Source: Acidobacteriaceae bacterium
Lineage (GTDB): Bacteria; Acidobacteriota; Terriglobia; Terriglobales; Acidobacteriaceae
Assembly (NCBI GenBank): GCA_903970395.1
Contig: CAJCIM010000081.1
Coordinates: forward strand, 1-44,820
Reading direction: 5' to 3'
DNA: 44,820 nucleotides
Shown in pieces: positions 7,651-15,220 of this stretch. A program made the translations under genes and the position numbers. The notes under the pieces are model-generated. The model made no database searches, was not told where the DNA came from, and saw only the letters and a program-made list of their open reading frames with translations. Position 1 is the stretch's first letter, and every line of letters begins with the position of its first letter.

Positions 7651-8049
7651 CTAGAAGCGGCGACGGTCTTTCGGGATCATGATCTCGCGGCGGCCGAAGA
7701 GTGTCGCGTCCCAGGCGTAGGCGCCGGGGCCAAGCAGAGCGAGTGCGATGCAGACCAATGCCGTCTCCGCAGAGTGCAACAGATATATCGTCCTAAGTGG
7801 GTCGCTTGTGAGAACGAGCGTGGCGTACGCCGCAAATTGCGTGCCTGCCAGGGCGATGCTGGCCACCGGGGTGAAGAGGCCGATGAGGACAGCAACGCAG
7901 AGGATGATAGCTGACAGCGTGAGGGCTGGATGGACCCAGGGATCCAATGCGGGCTGGCTATCGAAGACGTGAAGGGCTACAGCGAGCCGAAGGACAAACA
8001 GACCCATGCCGGGCCAACCTTCCGGGAAGCTTGTGAATAGCCTTTGCAG
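7651..8049 (-). CDS. DoxX-family membrane protein, apparent CTG start
   Basis: A small four-helix membrane protein of the DoxX type; the GPGAYAWDATLFGRREI ending is typical of the family. An ATG at 8007 would give 118 residues, but the frame upstream reads QRLFTSFPEGWPG, which looks like the usual DoxX N-terminus, and the only start candidate with a ribosome site there is CTG at 8049-8047, with AGGAGG 6 bases upstream. The CTG form gives 132 residues. No ATG, GTG or TTG lies between the upstream stop and 8007 in this frame. Either CTG is used or the original ATG has been lost. DoxX proteins are often linked to redox homeostasis; the function here is not known. Confidence 0.7.
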   Translation of the reverse strand: MQRLFTSFPEGWPGMGLFVLRLAVALHVFDSQPALDPWVHPALTLSAIILCVAVLIGLFTPVASIALAGTQFAAYATLVLTSDPLRTIYLLHSAETALVCIALALLGPGAYAWDATLFGRREIMIPKDRRRF

Positions 8050-8055
8050 CGGAGC

Positions 8056-8061
8056 CCTCCT
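8056..8061 (-). promoter_or_regulatory. Ribosome binding site that points to the CTG start
   Basis: A perfect AGGAGG on the minus strand is spaced 6 bases from CTG at 8049-8047 and 48 bases from the first ATG at 8007. The spacing supports the upstream non-ATG start of the DoxX gene. Confidence 0.6.
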
Positions 8062-8153
8062 GATCGCATGAACGCGAAATAGGGCTAGCTTAGGCGTTCC
8101 TGCGTTGCAGTGAATCCCTCGATAGGGGGGTTCTTATGCGACATCGGCAAGAG

Positions 8154-8783
8154 CTAAAGCTGAATGATGCCGCGGCGCAGACCGATGGCGACGGCCTCGG
8201 TGCGGTCGCTGGCACCGAGTTTTTCCATGATGTGTTTGACGTGACCCTTGACGGTCTCTTCGGTGATGAAGAGCAGTGCGGCGATGTCGCTGTTGCGATT
8301 GCCGCCTGCGATCTTCTGCAGGACCTCGATCTCACGTTTGCTGAGGGTTTCGTGACCAATATGCTCGGCGAGTTGGGCCGCGATCTCTGGAGGGACGTGG
8401 CGTTTGCCGGCGTGCACTTTGCGTACCATCTCCAGGAGCTCCTTGCGGGGCATGCTCTTGAGCATGTATCCCTTTGCGCCGGCTTCAAGGGAGCGCTGAA
8501 TTTCCGCGTCGCCGTCGAAGGTGGTGAGCATGATGATGCGCGCGTCCTTGTGTTCGGTGCGAATGGCGATAAGCGCGTCGATGCCGCTGATGTCGGGGAG
8601 GCGGAGGTCCATGAGCGTGACGTCGGGTTGGTACTCCCGGAAGCCCGCGATCGCGTCGCGTCCGCACTGTGCCTCGCCTACGAACAGCATGTCCGGTTCA
8701 TTGCGAATAACTGCGGCGATGCCTTCGCGCATGAGCGGATGGTCGTCGACACAGAAGACTCGGATCTTTTCAATTGAGTTCAT
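8154..8783 (-). CDS. NarL/LuxR-type response regulator
   Basis: A 209-residue response regulator. The receiver domain has the acidic pair at Asp13-Asp14, phosphoacceptor Asp59 (VTLMDLRLPD), Thr87/88 and Lys109; the C-terminal LuxR HTH runs about 147-209 (LSKREIEVLQKIAGGNRNSDIAALLFITEETVKGHVKHIMEKL). The start ATG at 8783 overlaps the stop of the histidine kinase by 4 bases (ATGA), which indicates translational coupling; longer in-frame starts only add kinase-antisense residues. It is the output of the propeller kinase, and the whole unit is lipoprotein-kinase-regulator. The likely targets are carbohydrate genes, but this is inference. Confidence 0.93.
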   Translation of the reverse strand: MNSIEKIRVFCVDDHPLMREGIAAVIRNEPDMLFVGEAQCGRDAIAGFREYQPDVTLMDLRLPDISGIDALIAIRTEHKDARIIMLTTFDGDAEIQRSLEAGAKGYMLKSMPRKELLEMVRKVHAGKRHVPPEIAAQLAEHIGHETLSKREIEVLQKIAGGNRNSDIAALLFITEETVKGHVKHIMEKLGASDRTEAVAIGLRRGIIQL

Positions 8784-11700
8784 GAACGGTCGGATCTCCT
8801 TTCGTCCTTGCGCGTCCTGTCTGCGCGGCCAAGGCTGAGCCACGACTGCCAGTGAGGTTTGGAACGCGGGTTCGCGTTCTGAAATGCAATCGCACCCGGT
8901 ACCACGAGCTCCACTTCTGTTCCAGCTCCAAGGCGGCTGCGCAGCTTCAGCTGTGCGCCGATGCTCTCGGAGCGTTCGCGCATGCCGGTGAGGCCCCAGT
9001 GGCCTTCGCGACCACTGCTCAAGATGCGTGGATCGATGCCACGGCCATCGTCGCGAACGAGGAGCCGCAGGAAGCGGTTGGCATATTCTAACTCCACTTC
9101 AACACTGTTGGGTTGCGCGTGGACGAGGGCATTGAGCACGGCTTCCCTGCCGATGCGGTAGACCTCATCGCGCACGACAGGCTGAAGAGGAAGCGGTGTT
9201 CCATGTACTATGACGCGATACGCGATGCCGTCGTCCGGAAGCAGTTCGGTCGCGAGACGCGACATGGCGACTTCGAGGCTGAGCGAGTTGCTGTCGACGG
9301 CGCGGAGGCCTTTGAGGGCCCGGCGGCCTTCGTCCGTGACGTGGGCCATGAGCTCAAGCACGCGGCGCAGCACAGGCTTGGCGGGCGAGTCAGCAGGGAT
9401 GCGGTCTTCAGCGAGATCGAGCTGCATGGAGGCGCTGAGAACACCCTGCAACAAGGTGTCGTGCAGGTCCTGCGCGATGCGCGTGCGCTCTGCGAGACGG
9501 TCCTGAAAGCGCCGGTTCATCTGTTCGGTGAGGTGCGCGAGGCGGAGCCGATAGACGAGGACCGCTAAGGCGAGAAGCAAGAGCAGACAGGCGAGACGGA
9601 AGTACCAGGTCTGCCAGAGAGCGGGCTCGATGACGAAGGAGATGGATGTCTCAGGGCCGTTCCATACGCCGAGACCATTGGAGGCCACGATGCGAAAGCG
9701 GTAGCTGCCGGGGCCGAGGTTGTTGTAGACCACCTGATGCAAGGCCACGTCGCTGCTCCAGCCCTGGTCAGAGTTATCGAGACGGTAGCGAAAGCGGATT
9801 CGCTCGGGAACGGAGAGATTGGTATCCGCGAATTTGAAGGTGATGCTATGCGTGCCAGCTACCAGATTCGGGTGCTCAGCCAATTGAACGGGACGCCCTT
9901 CTGCCGTGACGGATTCGATGCGAACGCCTACGGGAAGCGTGTAGGCCCGCGCCTTGGAGGGGTCTGTTACAGCAATTCCATGGGCCAGCAGCACCCAGAT
10001 CCGGCCTGCCGGATCTGAGACTACGGAGCGGTCGCGCCGAATTCCTTCGACGGCGGGAAGGCCATCTTCGACTCCATAATTATGGACGTCTCCGTCCTCC
10101 AAAGAGGCGGTAAGCAGGTGGTCGCGGTTTACCTGCAGGACATGGTCTGACGTGACGACCCACAGAGAGCCTGCCTTGTCCTGCGCCATGCCGAGCACCT
10201 CTTCGCGCAGTGGTTCGGGCAGGCCACGAAGCGCTTCGATTTGGCCGTCCTTCAGGTACGCCACGCCGGTAAGCGTTGCGATCCAGAGAACGTGTTGTGA
10301 GTCTTCGAAGATGGAGCGGACGTTTGGCGATGACTGAACGTCGACGGCACCGAAGTTTGTCCAGCGGCCATTCGCAAAGCTGATGATGCCGCCGGGGTCT
10401 GCGAACCACATGGTGCCGTCGAAGCCTTCGACGATGGAGAAGATGACGTTGGACTCCAACCCATTGGCTATGGAGTAGTTGGTGAACCTGCCGTGCTTCA
10501 ACTCGCTGACGCCCGCGCTGACCGTGCCGGCCCACACAGTTCCGTCCCGATTGCGATGGACAGAGAAGACGCTGTTCTGCGCGAGCCCCTCGGCCATGGT
10601 GAAGGTATGTGCAACGAAGGTGCTGTCTCTTCGGATGAGCTCTGTCAAGCCGCCCCGCTGACGACCGAGCCATAGTTCTCCGCCGCCTCCGCTAATGGAG
10701 TACACAACGTCGTTGCCGAGACCGTCAACGACGACACGTTCAGCGCGCCCATCTTTCAACCACCAGAGACCACCCGTCGCGGGGGCGAACCACGTCCGTC
10801 CTTCTTCGTCCACGAAGATTGGGCCTTCGTCGTGGGGAGGTACGCCCTGTGCGGTCGAGTATTGCGTGAACATGCCATCACGCAGGCGCTCGATCCCACG
10901 GGGGCCACCGAACCAGATGTCTCCGTCGCGGTCTTCGTAGACGACGGCGATCTCCTCGCCTGGCTTATTCTGAAGGAACTCGGTGGAGACGCCGAGCGTG
11001 GGAGAGATGCGAAGAAGACCATGATTGGTGCCAGCCCACAGATTGCCTTGCTGGTCGCGTGTAAGCGCAAAGATCCGGAGCTTCGCGATGGACGCCAGCG
11101 ATGGCGGCCGCATGAGTAGCTTTCCGTCCCAGGACTGCAGCCCATTGTCTGTACCAAGCATCAATGCGTTGCCGGCGGGCGCCAACGCATTGATGCTTCC
11201 AATCGCCGCGTACTCCAGCAAGACTTGTAACTGTCCTTGCCGAATTTGAAAGAGACCGGCATCGCGTGAGCCGAGCCATATGCTTCCGTCCGCAGCCTGC
11301 TGCGTGGAGATCACTGTACCGACAAATGACTCTTCGCGGATGACTCTAGCGAAGCGGTTGTTGTGGAATCGCATGGTTCTACTGCGCGCTCCCCACAGAA
11401 GCAGCTCGCCCGCGGTGTCAAGCGACATGGCAGTGAAGACTGTATCGTCGAGGCCGTATCGGGCGGCCGCGTCTTCAAAGACACCATCGCGGTAACGCAG
11501 CAGGCGTGGGCCATCGAGGCGAACCCAGAGGCTGCCCTCTGCATCCGCGACCAGACCACGAACGGCGCCGATGGGACCATAGCCCGAGATCGGCCGCTGA
11601 ATCAGCTTGAACTCGACGCCGTCGAAGCGAACCATACCGCGCTCCGTTCCGAACCACAGATAGCCATCCTGAGACTGGCAGATGGCATAGACAGCGCCGC

Positions 11701-11857
11701 CGAGGAAGCCGCTGTCCGCGCTCCAGACACTATGTACGTACTGTGAGAGCGAGCGGCTGGGGTCGAGCGCGCTGGCCGAGCCTGGGAGACAGAGGCAGAG
11801 AACCGCTACCGTGAGACGGGGGAGGCTTCGTAGCGTGTCACGGAAGATCGGTTTCAC
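8780..11857 (-). CDS. Propeller-sensor histidine kinase (Reg_prop/Y_Y_Y, HisKA_3)
   Basis: A 1025-residue membrane histidine kinase. A signal peptide (about 1-30, ending SASA-LDPS) is followed by a periplasmic two-component-propeller region with many repeats of the type DGYLWFGTERGMVRFDG and GNLWAGTNHGLLRI (about 40-640), then a Y_Y_Y domain (RFRYRLDNSDQGW, NNLGPGSYRFRIVASNGLG). One membrane helix is at about 752-769. The cytosolic part has the HisKA_3 motif RIAQDLHDTLLQG with His799, and an HATPase domain with DDGRGI and GLTGMRER. There is no receiver domain, so it is not a hybrid kinase; it acts with the overlapping LuxR regulator. Relatives in Bacteroidetes sense glycan fragments. It overlaps the upstream lipoprotein gene by 4 bases. 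Confidence 0.93.
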   Translation of the reverse strand: MKPIFRDTLRSLPRLTVAVLCLCLPGSASALDPSRSLSQYVHSVWSADSGFLGGAVYAICQSQDGYLWFGTERGMVRFDGVEFKLIQRPISGYGPIGAVRGLVADAEGSLWVRLDGPRLLRYRDGVFEDAAARYGLDDTVFTAMSLDTAGELLLWGARSRTMRFHNNRFARVIREESFVGTVISTQQAADGSIWLGSRDAGLFQIRQGQLQVLLEYAAIGSINALAPAGNALMLGTDNGLQSWDGKLLMRPPSLASIAKLRIFALTRDQQGNLWAGTNHGLLRISPTLGVSTEFLQNKPGEEIAVVYEDRDGDIWFGGPRGIERLRDGMFTQYSTAQGVPPHDEGPIFVDEEGRTWFAPATGGLWWLKDGRAERVVVDGLGNDVVYSISGGGGELWLGRQRGGLTELIRRDSTFVAHTFTMAEGLAQNSVFSVHRNRDGTVWAGTVSAGVSELKHGRFTNYSIANGLESNVIFSIVEGFDGTMWFADPGGIISFANGRWTNFGAVDVQSSPNVRSIFEDSQHVLWIATLTGVAYLKDGQIEALRGLPEPLREEVLGMAQDKAGSLWVVTSDHVLQVNRDHLLTASLEDGDVHNYGVEDGLPAVEGIRRDRSVVSDPAGRIWVLLAHGIAVTDPSKARAYTLPVGVRIESVTAEGRPVQLAEHPNLVAGTHSITFKFADTNLSVPERIRFRYRLDNSDQGWSSDVALHQVVYNNLGPGSYRFRIVASNGLGVWNGPETSISFVIEPALWQTWYFRLACLLLLLALAVLVYRLRLAHLTEQMNRRFQDRLAERTRIAQDLHDTLLQGVLSASMQLDLAEDRIPADSPAKPVLRRVLELMAHVTDEGRRALKGLRAVDSNSLSLEVAMSRLATELLPDDGIAYRVIVHGTPLPLQPVVRDEVYRIGREAVLNALVHAQPNSVEVELEYANRFLRLLVRDDGRGIDPRILSSGREGHWGLTGMRERSESIGAQLKLRSRLGAGTEVELVVPGAIAFQNANPRSKPHWQSWLSLGRADRTRKDERRSDRS

Positions 11858-12939
11858 GGAAGATACTCGAACTTCTCAATGACCACCTCCGAGGGGTGCG
11901 TAAGCCCGCTCGTTGTGTGGTAGAAGTCGTAGAGATCAATATGAATCGTTTCGATGCCTGGAACCGGAACGCTGGACGTGAAGACGTGATGCGTCAACTC
12001 CCTTGCTCCCGGGCCGGTTGCCGTACCGTAGAAGGTCTTGAAGAGGGCTTCACCGGGTTCCCAGTGCAGCGTGTGCGTAAAGGTCCCTGCCGGGACGGAG
12101 AAGTGCACCGTGTTCTCCGGCAGATAGTAGGGCTGCACGGTGTAATCGGCGTTCAGCTTCACGGGCTTGCCCCAGCGGCTCAGCTCGATGTCGAGCTCAG
12201 AACGAACGTCCTGATCGCGATCGTCCACGGTGAACATGCCGACGACGGCCGAGGGGGGAAGGTGCGCGGTGTCCTGCACAACGAAGCGATACGTTCCATA
12301 GCCGAGGCTACGGGTAAGACTCACCTCGGCGTTGGACCAGACGCCGTTGTGGTCTCCCATCCTAAGGTGCAGGTAGCCGTTCTGATCGACGGAGACGTTG
12401 TCAGGGTCATACTGATTCATCTCCCCACCACGAGCGCTGGGCGCCGCCCGGACGGTCCAGTCGTAGCCGCTGAAACGAATGACCCTGGAGGTGACAGGAG
12501 ATGTCTCAATGCCCTTCACAATGACCATCGCAAGCACATCGCCACCGACGGAGGGAAGCTGCTGGATTTTGGCCTGGGGATGATACCCCGGCACCACAAG
12601 GAGAGCGGCGTACTCTGCGCCGACATGGGTTACGTTGCTCCAGGTGGAGTCGGCTTCAACCCTCGTGAAGGACCGGCTGCGGAATGGCTGAACCCACCAG
12701 CTATCGGTCCGCGCGTAGAGGACGATCTGCTGACCGGCCGCGGTCGTAGTCGCGGTACCGGATATCTGTTCGACGTTCTCCGAACCTCCGCGCCCTGCAC
12801 GAGGCACATGCGTGATGGTTACCGATGGTTTGGGCTGCGAAGAGCGGAAGTTACAACCGGCGAAGAGAGCGAGCACGCCGCCCAGAAGGATGACGGGCGG
12901 GAGAGCCTCAAGTCGGAGGAAGTGACGAAGGCGCGTCAT
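11854..12939 (-). CDS. GH16-like lipoprotein linked to the propeller kinase
   Basis: A 361-residue lipoprotein. The start ATG at 12939 has GGAG 8 bases upstream and yields a lipoprotein signal peptide with the lipobox LFAGC (Cys29), so longer in-frame starts are rejected. An N-terminal part of about 130 residues (SVTITHVPRAGRGG to SRVIRFSGYDW) resembles a small beta domain; the C-terminal half is a concanavalin-like GH16 fold: WSNAEVSLTRSLGYGTYRF, then SELDIELSRWG at 247-257, in which ELDIE fits the GH16 ExDxE catalytic motif (Glu248, Asp250, Glu252). So it may cut or bind beta-glucans or galactans. It is first in an operon and overlaps the kinase by 4 bases, which suggests it feeds the sensor. 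Catalysis is not proven. Confidence 0.78.
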   Translation of the reverse strand: MTRLRHFLRLEALPPVILLGGVLALFAGCNFRSSQPKPSVTITHVPRAGRGGSENVEQISGTATTTAAGQQIVLYARTDSWWVQPFRSRSFTRVEADSTWSNVTHVGAEYAALLVVPGYHPQAKIQQLPSVGGDVLAMVIVKGIETSPVTSRVIRFSGYDWTVRAAPSARGGEMNQYDPDNVSVDQNGYLHLRMGDHNGVWSNAEVSLTRSLGYGTYRFVVQDTAHLPPSAVVGMFTVDDRDQDVRSELDIELSRWGKPVKLNADYTVQPYYLPENTVHFSVPAGTFTHTLHWEPGEALFKTFYGTATGPGARELTHHVFTSSVPVPGIETIHIDLYDFYHTTSGLTHPSEVVIEKFEYLP

Positions 12940-13020
12940 ATATGTGACTCCAACATACGGGAGGAGGAGTGACCGATGAACCCACTTTCGCAGGGTTTGA
13001 AGCTGGATCGAACGGGTTCG

Positions 13021-13054
13021 GCGATCACCGGCCGGCTGAGGCCGGTTGGATCGC
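13021..13054. promoter_or_regulatory. Strong dyad upstream of the lipoprotein-kinase operon
   Basis: GCGATC and ACCGGCC (13021-13033) pair with GGCCGGT (13040-13046) and GATCGC (13049-13054) with a 2-base bulge and a 6-base loop. It lies 82 bases upstream of the lipoprotein start. It could be an operator or a leader hairpin; no promoter can be placed with confidence. Confidence 0.35.
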
Positions 13055-13203
13055 GGCGCCCGAGGATGCGACATGATACTACGCCTTACCGGGGATTCGT
13101 GCAGGGTGGCGTGGACACGTTTGAGTTGATCTATGTGTTGAAGCGTGGCCACAGCCTTAGGGTGACAGCGGGGCTGGGGACGGCTGCATATCGTAGCCCG
13201 CGA

Positions 13204-13566
13204 TTACGCCTTCCAGAAGGTGATGACCAGACCACCGGCGACGATGAGTCCGCCACCTACCAGAATTGGCGGTGTGGGCGACTGCTGAAAGCGGATGCGC
13301 GCTACGATCTGTGCTACAACGAAGAACAGCGCCACGTATGCGCCCAGCAGTCTGCCGAAGTCCCACTGCGGCAGGTTGACGAAGAGGCCGTAGAAGCCCA
13401 GCACCGCAACGCCGACGAGAAACCACAGCAACCGCGTCGGCCCAGTGGATCGATACAGACCAGACTGGAAGTACGAGTCGCCAAGGACCTCCAGCGTTGC
13501 AGCGATGACCAGAACAACAAACGCGCCGAGCGAAGACGACACGAGCTGATTTAAGACACTCTTCAT
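13204..13566 (-). CDS. Small membrane protein of the YnfA/SMR type
   Basis: A 120-residue protein with four hydrophobic segments. IAATLEVLGDSYFQSG near the start keeps the membrane Glu typical of small multidrug-resistance and YnfA (UPF0060) proteins, and RLLWFLVGVAVLGFYGLFVNLP and GRLLGAYVALFFVVAQI follow the YnfA layout. It may be a small-molecule exporter, but the substrate is unknown. ATG 13566 with GAGAGG just upstream is chosen over the in-frame TTG 13599. It is transcribed leftward toward the sensor operon, and diverges from the Amt operon with a 187-base gap. Confidence 0.62.
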   Translation of the reverse strand: MKSVLNQLVSSSLGAFVVLVIAATLEVLGDSYFQSGLYRSTGPTRLLWFLVGVAVLGFYGLFVNLPQWDFGRLLGAYVALFFVVAQIVARIRFQQSPTPPILVGGGLIVAGGLVITFWKA

Positions 13567-13700
13567 CAAAGGCCTCTCAAGGAAGTGGTACCTAAGCAAG
13601 GAAGTTGGGTCGAGTATAGCAGTGGCGGTTTTTGCGGACGCGGACGCATTCTCGACGTAGCGCTCCGTTACACTTGAAGCAGAAATTCACCTGGCGGCAA

Positions 13701-13723
13701 CTGTGCCAGGCCCACTTGCACAG
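13701..13723. promoter_or_regulatory. Inverted repeat upstream of the Amt operon
   Basis: CTGTGC (13701-13706) and GCACAG (13718-13723) are separated by 11 bases, 30 bases before the TTG start of the small membrane gene. This is a candidate operator or leader hairpin in a 187-base divergent intergenic region. Confidence 0.3.
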
Positions 13724-13753
13724 TGTTCAAACCAGATACAGAGGGGTGCTTCA

Positions 13754-13945
13754 TTGAGTTGGATCGGCTGTGGGTTGCTGGTCTCCGGCTGGATCATCGC
13801 GATGGCTTCTCTGTTGTTGCTTACAAGTCTTGGGCAGCGGTTTGGGTTTGTCGCGGCTGGCCTTGCCGTTGAGGTGATGGGGCTGGCGCTCGTGGCGCGA
13901 GGATTCATGCTGCGCCAACGCGGCGATGAAGGAGACGCCCGATGA
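13754..13945 (+). CDS. Small two-helix membrane protein coupled to Amt
   Basis: A 63-residue protein with two hydrophobic segments (IGCGLLVSGWIIAMASLLLLTSL and FGFVAAGLAVEVMGLALVARGFML) and a charged tail. The start is read as TTG 13754, with GAGGGG 7 bases upstream; an upstream ATG at 13703 has no ribosome site and adds a polar stretch. The stop overlaps the Amt start by 4 bases (ATGA), so the two are translationally coupled. A role as a small accessory subunit or regulator of the transporter is inferred; no family is recognised. Confidence 0.6.
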   Translation: MSWIGCGLLVSGWIIAMASLLLLTSLGQRFGFVAAGLAVEVMGLALVARGFMLRQRGDEGDAR

Positions 13946-15207
13946 GCCTCGCCGTCTGCCTGCTGTGTATCGTTCTTATTCCGCTCGCGCTGGCCGGGCT
14001 AGCGCTGATCCACCAGGGCCTTGGCCGCAGCCGCAGTGCAGCGCATGCCATGCTTGCGACACTTTGCGCTGTCGCGGTTGCGGCGATTGCGTTTGTGCTG
14101 ATCGGCGCAGGGTTGGCGGGCTATCCCGGCGGCGCCATGCACGCGTTTTTTGCGGGTGGAGTGCGCTGGAATGTGCTCGGCGCAGGGCCGTTTCTGGGTC
14201 ACCTTCAGGAGACCGGTGCGCTGTTTCCGAAGCTTGTGCTGGCGATGCAGGTCTTTACCGTCGGTATTGCAGCGCTGATTCCTGTTAGCGCAGGCAACGA
14301 CCGGTGGCGGCTGATTGCTATCTGCATCTCGACGGCAGTGTTTGCGGGGCTGCTGTATCCACTCTTCGCGCACTGGGCGTGGGGAGGCGGATGGCTGAGC
14401 CAGATGACCGCTTCGTTTGGGCTGCCGAATTTTATCGACGCCGGTGGTGCGGGTGTCGTGCAGGTTGCGGGCGGACTCGCGGCGCTGTCAGTCGCGTGGG
14501 TGATTGGGCCGCGACAGGGCAAGTATCACGAGGAGATGGCGACGGCGATCCCAGGCCATAACATCGTGCTGGTGCTGTTTGGCTGCCTGCTTGCTCTGGT
14601 GGGATGGATCGGGCTTGATGCCGCCGGTTCCCTGCTCTTCTTTGGAGCGACGCCGGAGCGTATCGTCGTGACCGTCATCAACGCGGCACTGTGCGCGGCT
14701 GCAGGCGGACTGGCGGCGGTGATCACAACACGGGTGCGCTATCGCAAAGCCGATGCGAGTCTCAGCGCGAATGGTTGGGTTGCGGGGTTGGTTGCAGGCA
14801 GCGCGGCGTGCGGAACGGTGTCTCCGCTGGCGGCGATCTTCATTGGTCTCGTGGCAGGCGCGATGGTGACGTTTGTCGTCGAAGCGCTGGAGCTGAAGTT
14901 AATGGTCGACGACCCCAGTGGCGCGATCGCCGTGCATGGTGTCGCCGGCGTGTGGGGGCTGCTGGCCTGCGGGTTGTTCAGTGCAACGGACTCACGCGCT
15001 GGCTTGCTGCTGACTCAGCTGATCGGCGTAGCGACGCTGCTGGGCGTGATGCTACCTCTGATTCACGTGAGCAATCTACTGCTGAACAAGATCGTACCCT
15101 ATCGCGTGGATGCTGACGGTGACTGGCAGGGCATGGATATTCGCGAACTGGGTGCGGGAGCTTACCCTGAGTTTGTGATGCATGCGGATGAGTTTGTGCC
15201 GCGATAG
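13942..15207 (+). CDS. Amt-family ammonium transporter, divergent pore
   Basis: A 421-residue protein with about 11 membrane segments, the usual Amt size. Family marks include HWAWGGGWL (144-152), FIDAGGAGVVQVAGG (164-178), GPRQGKY (189-195), GHNIVLVLFG and AVHGVAGVWGLLACG (331-345). Amt proteins carry ammonium through a pore with two facing His. The second His (His332) is present, but the first (His168 in E. coli AmtB, in the GTVVH segment) is Gln174 here. The GWFGFN segment is GWIGLD, also unusual. So transport, or a sensing role, may differ from AmtB. It overlaps a small membrane gene and has no glnK beside it. Ammonium as the substrate is inferred from family. Confidence 0.85.
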   Translation: MSLAVCLLCIVLIPLALAGLALIHQGLGRSRSAAHAMLATLCAVAVAAIAFVLIGAGLAGYPGGAMHAFFAGGVRWNVLGAGPFLGHLQETGALFPKLVLAMQVFTVGIAALIPVSAGNDRWRLIAICISTAVFAGLLYPLFAHWAWGGGWLSQMTASFGLPNFIDAGGAGVVQVAGGLAALSVAWVIGPRQGKYHEEMATAIPGHNIVLVLFGCLLALVGWIGLDAAGSLLFFGATPERIVVTVINAALCAAAGGLAAVITTRVRYRKADASLSANGWVAGLVAGSAACGTVSPLAAIFIGLVAGAMVTFVVEALELKLMVDDPSGAIAVHGVAGVWGLLACGLFSATDSRAGLLLTQLIGVATLLGVMLPLIHVSNLLLNKIVPYRVDADGDWQGMDIRELGAGAYPEFVMHADEFVPR

Positions 15208-15220
15208 CACGTACGCTGAC

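Noticed and set aside
11896-12972. A 358-codon plus-strand open frame opposite the GH16-like lipoprotein gene
   Set aside because: The minus-strand protein has a lipobox and GH16 motif; the plus-strand frame shows none.
13693-13706. GG-N10-GC resembling a sigma-54 -24/-12 promoter before the Amt operon
   Set aside because: Flanking bases do not match TGGCAC and TTGC; only the GG/GC spacing fits.
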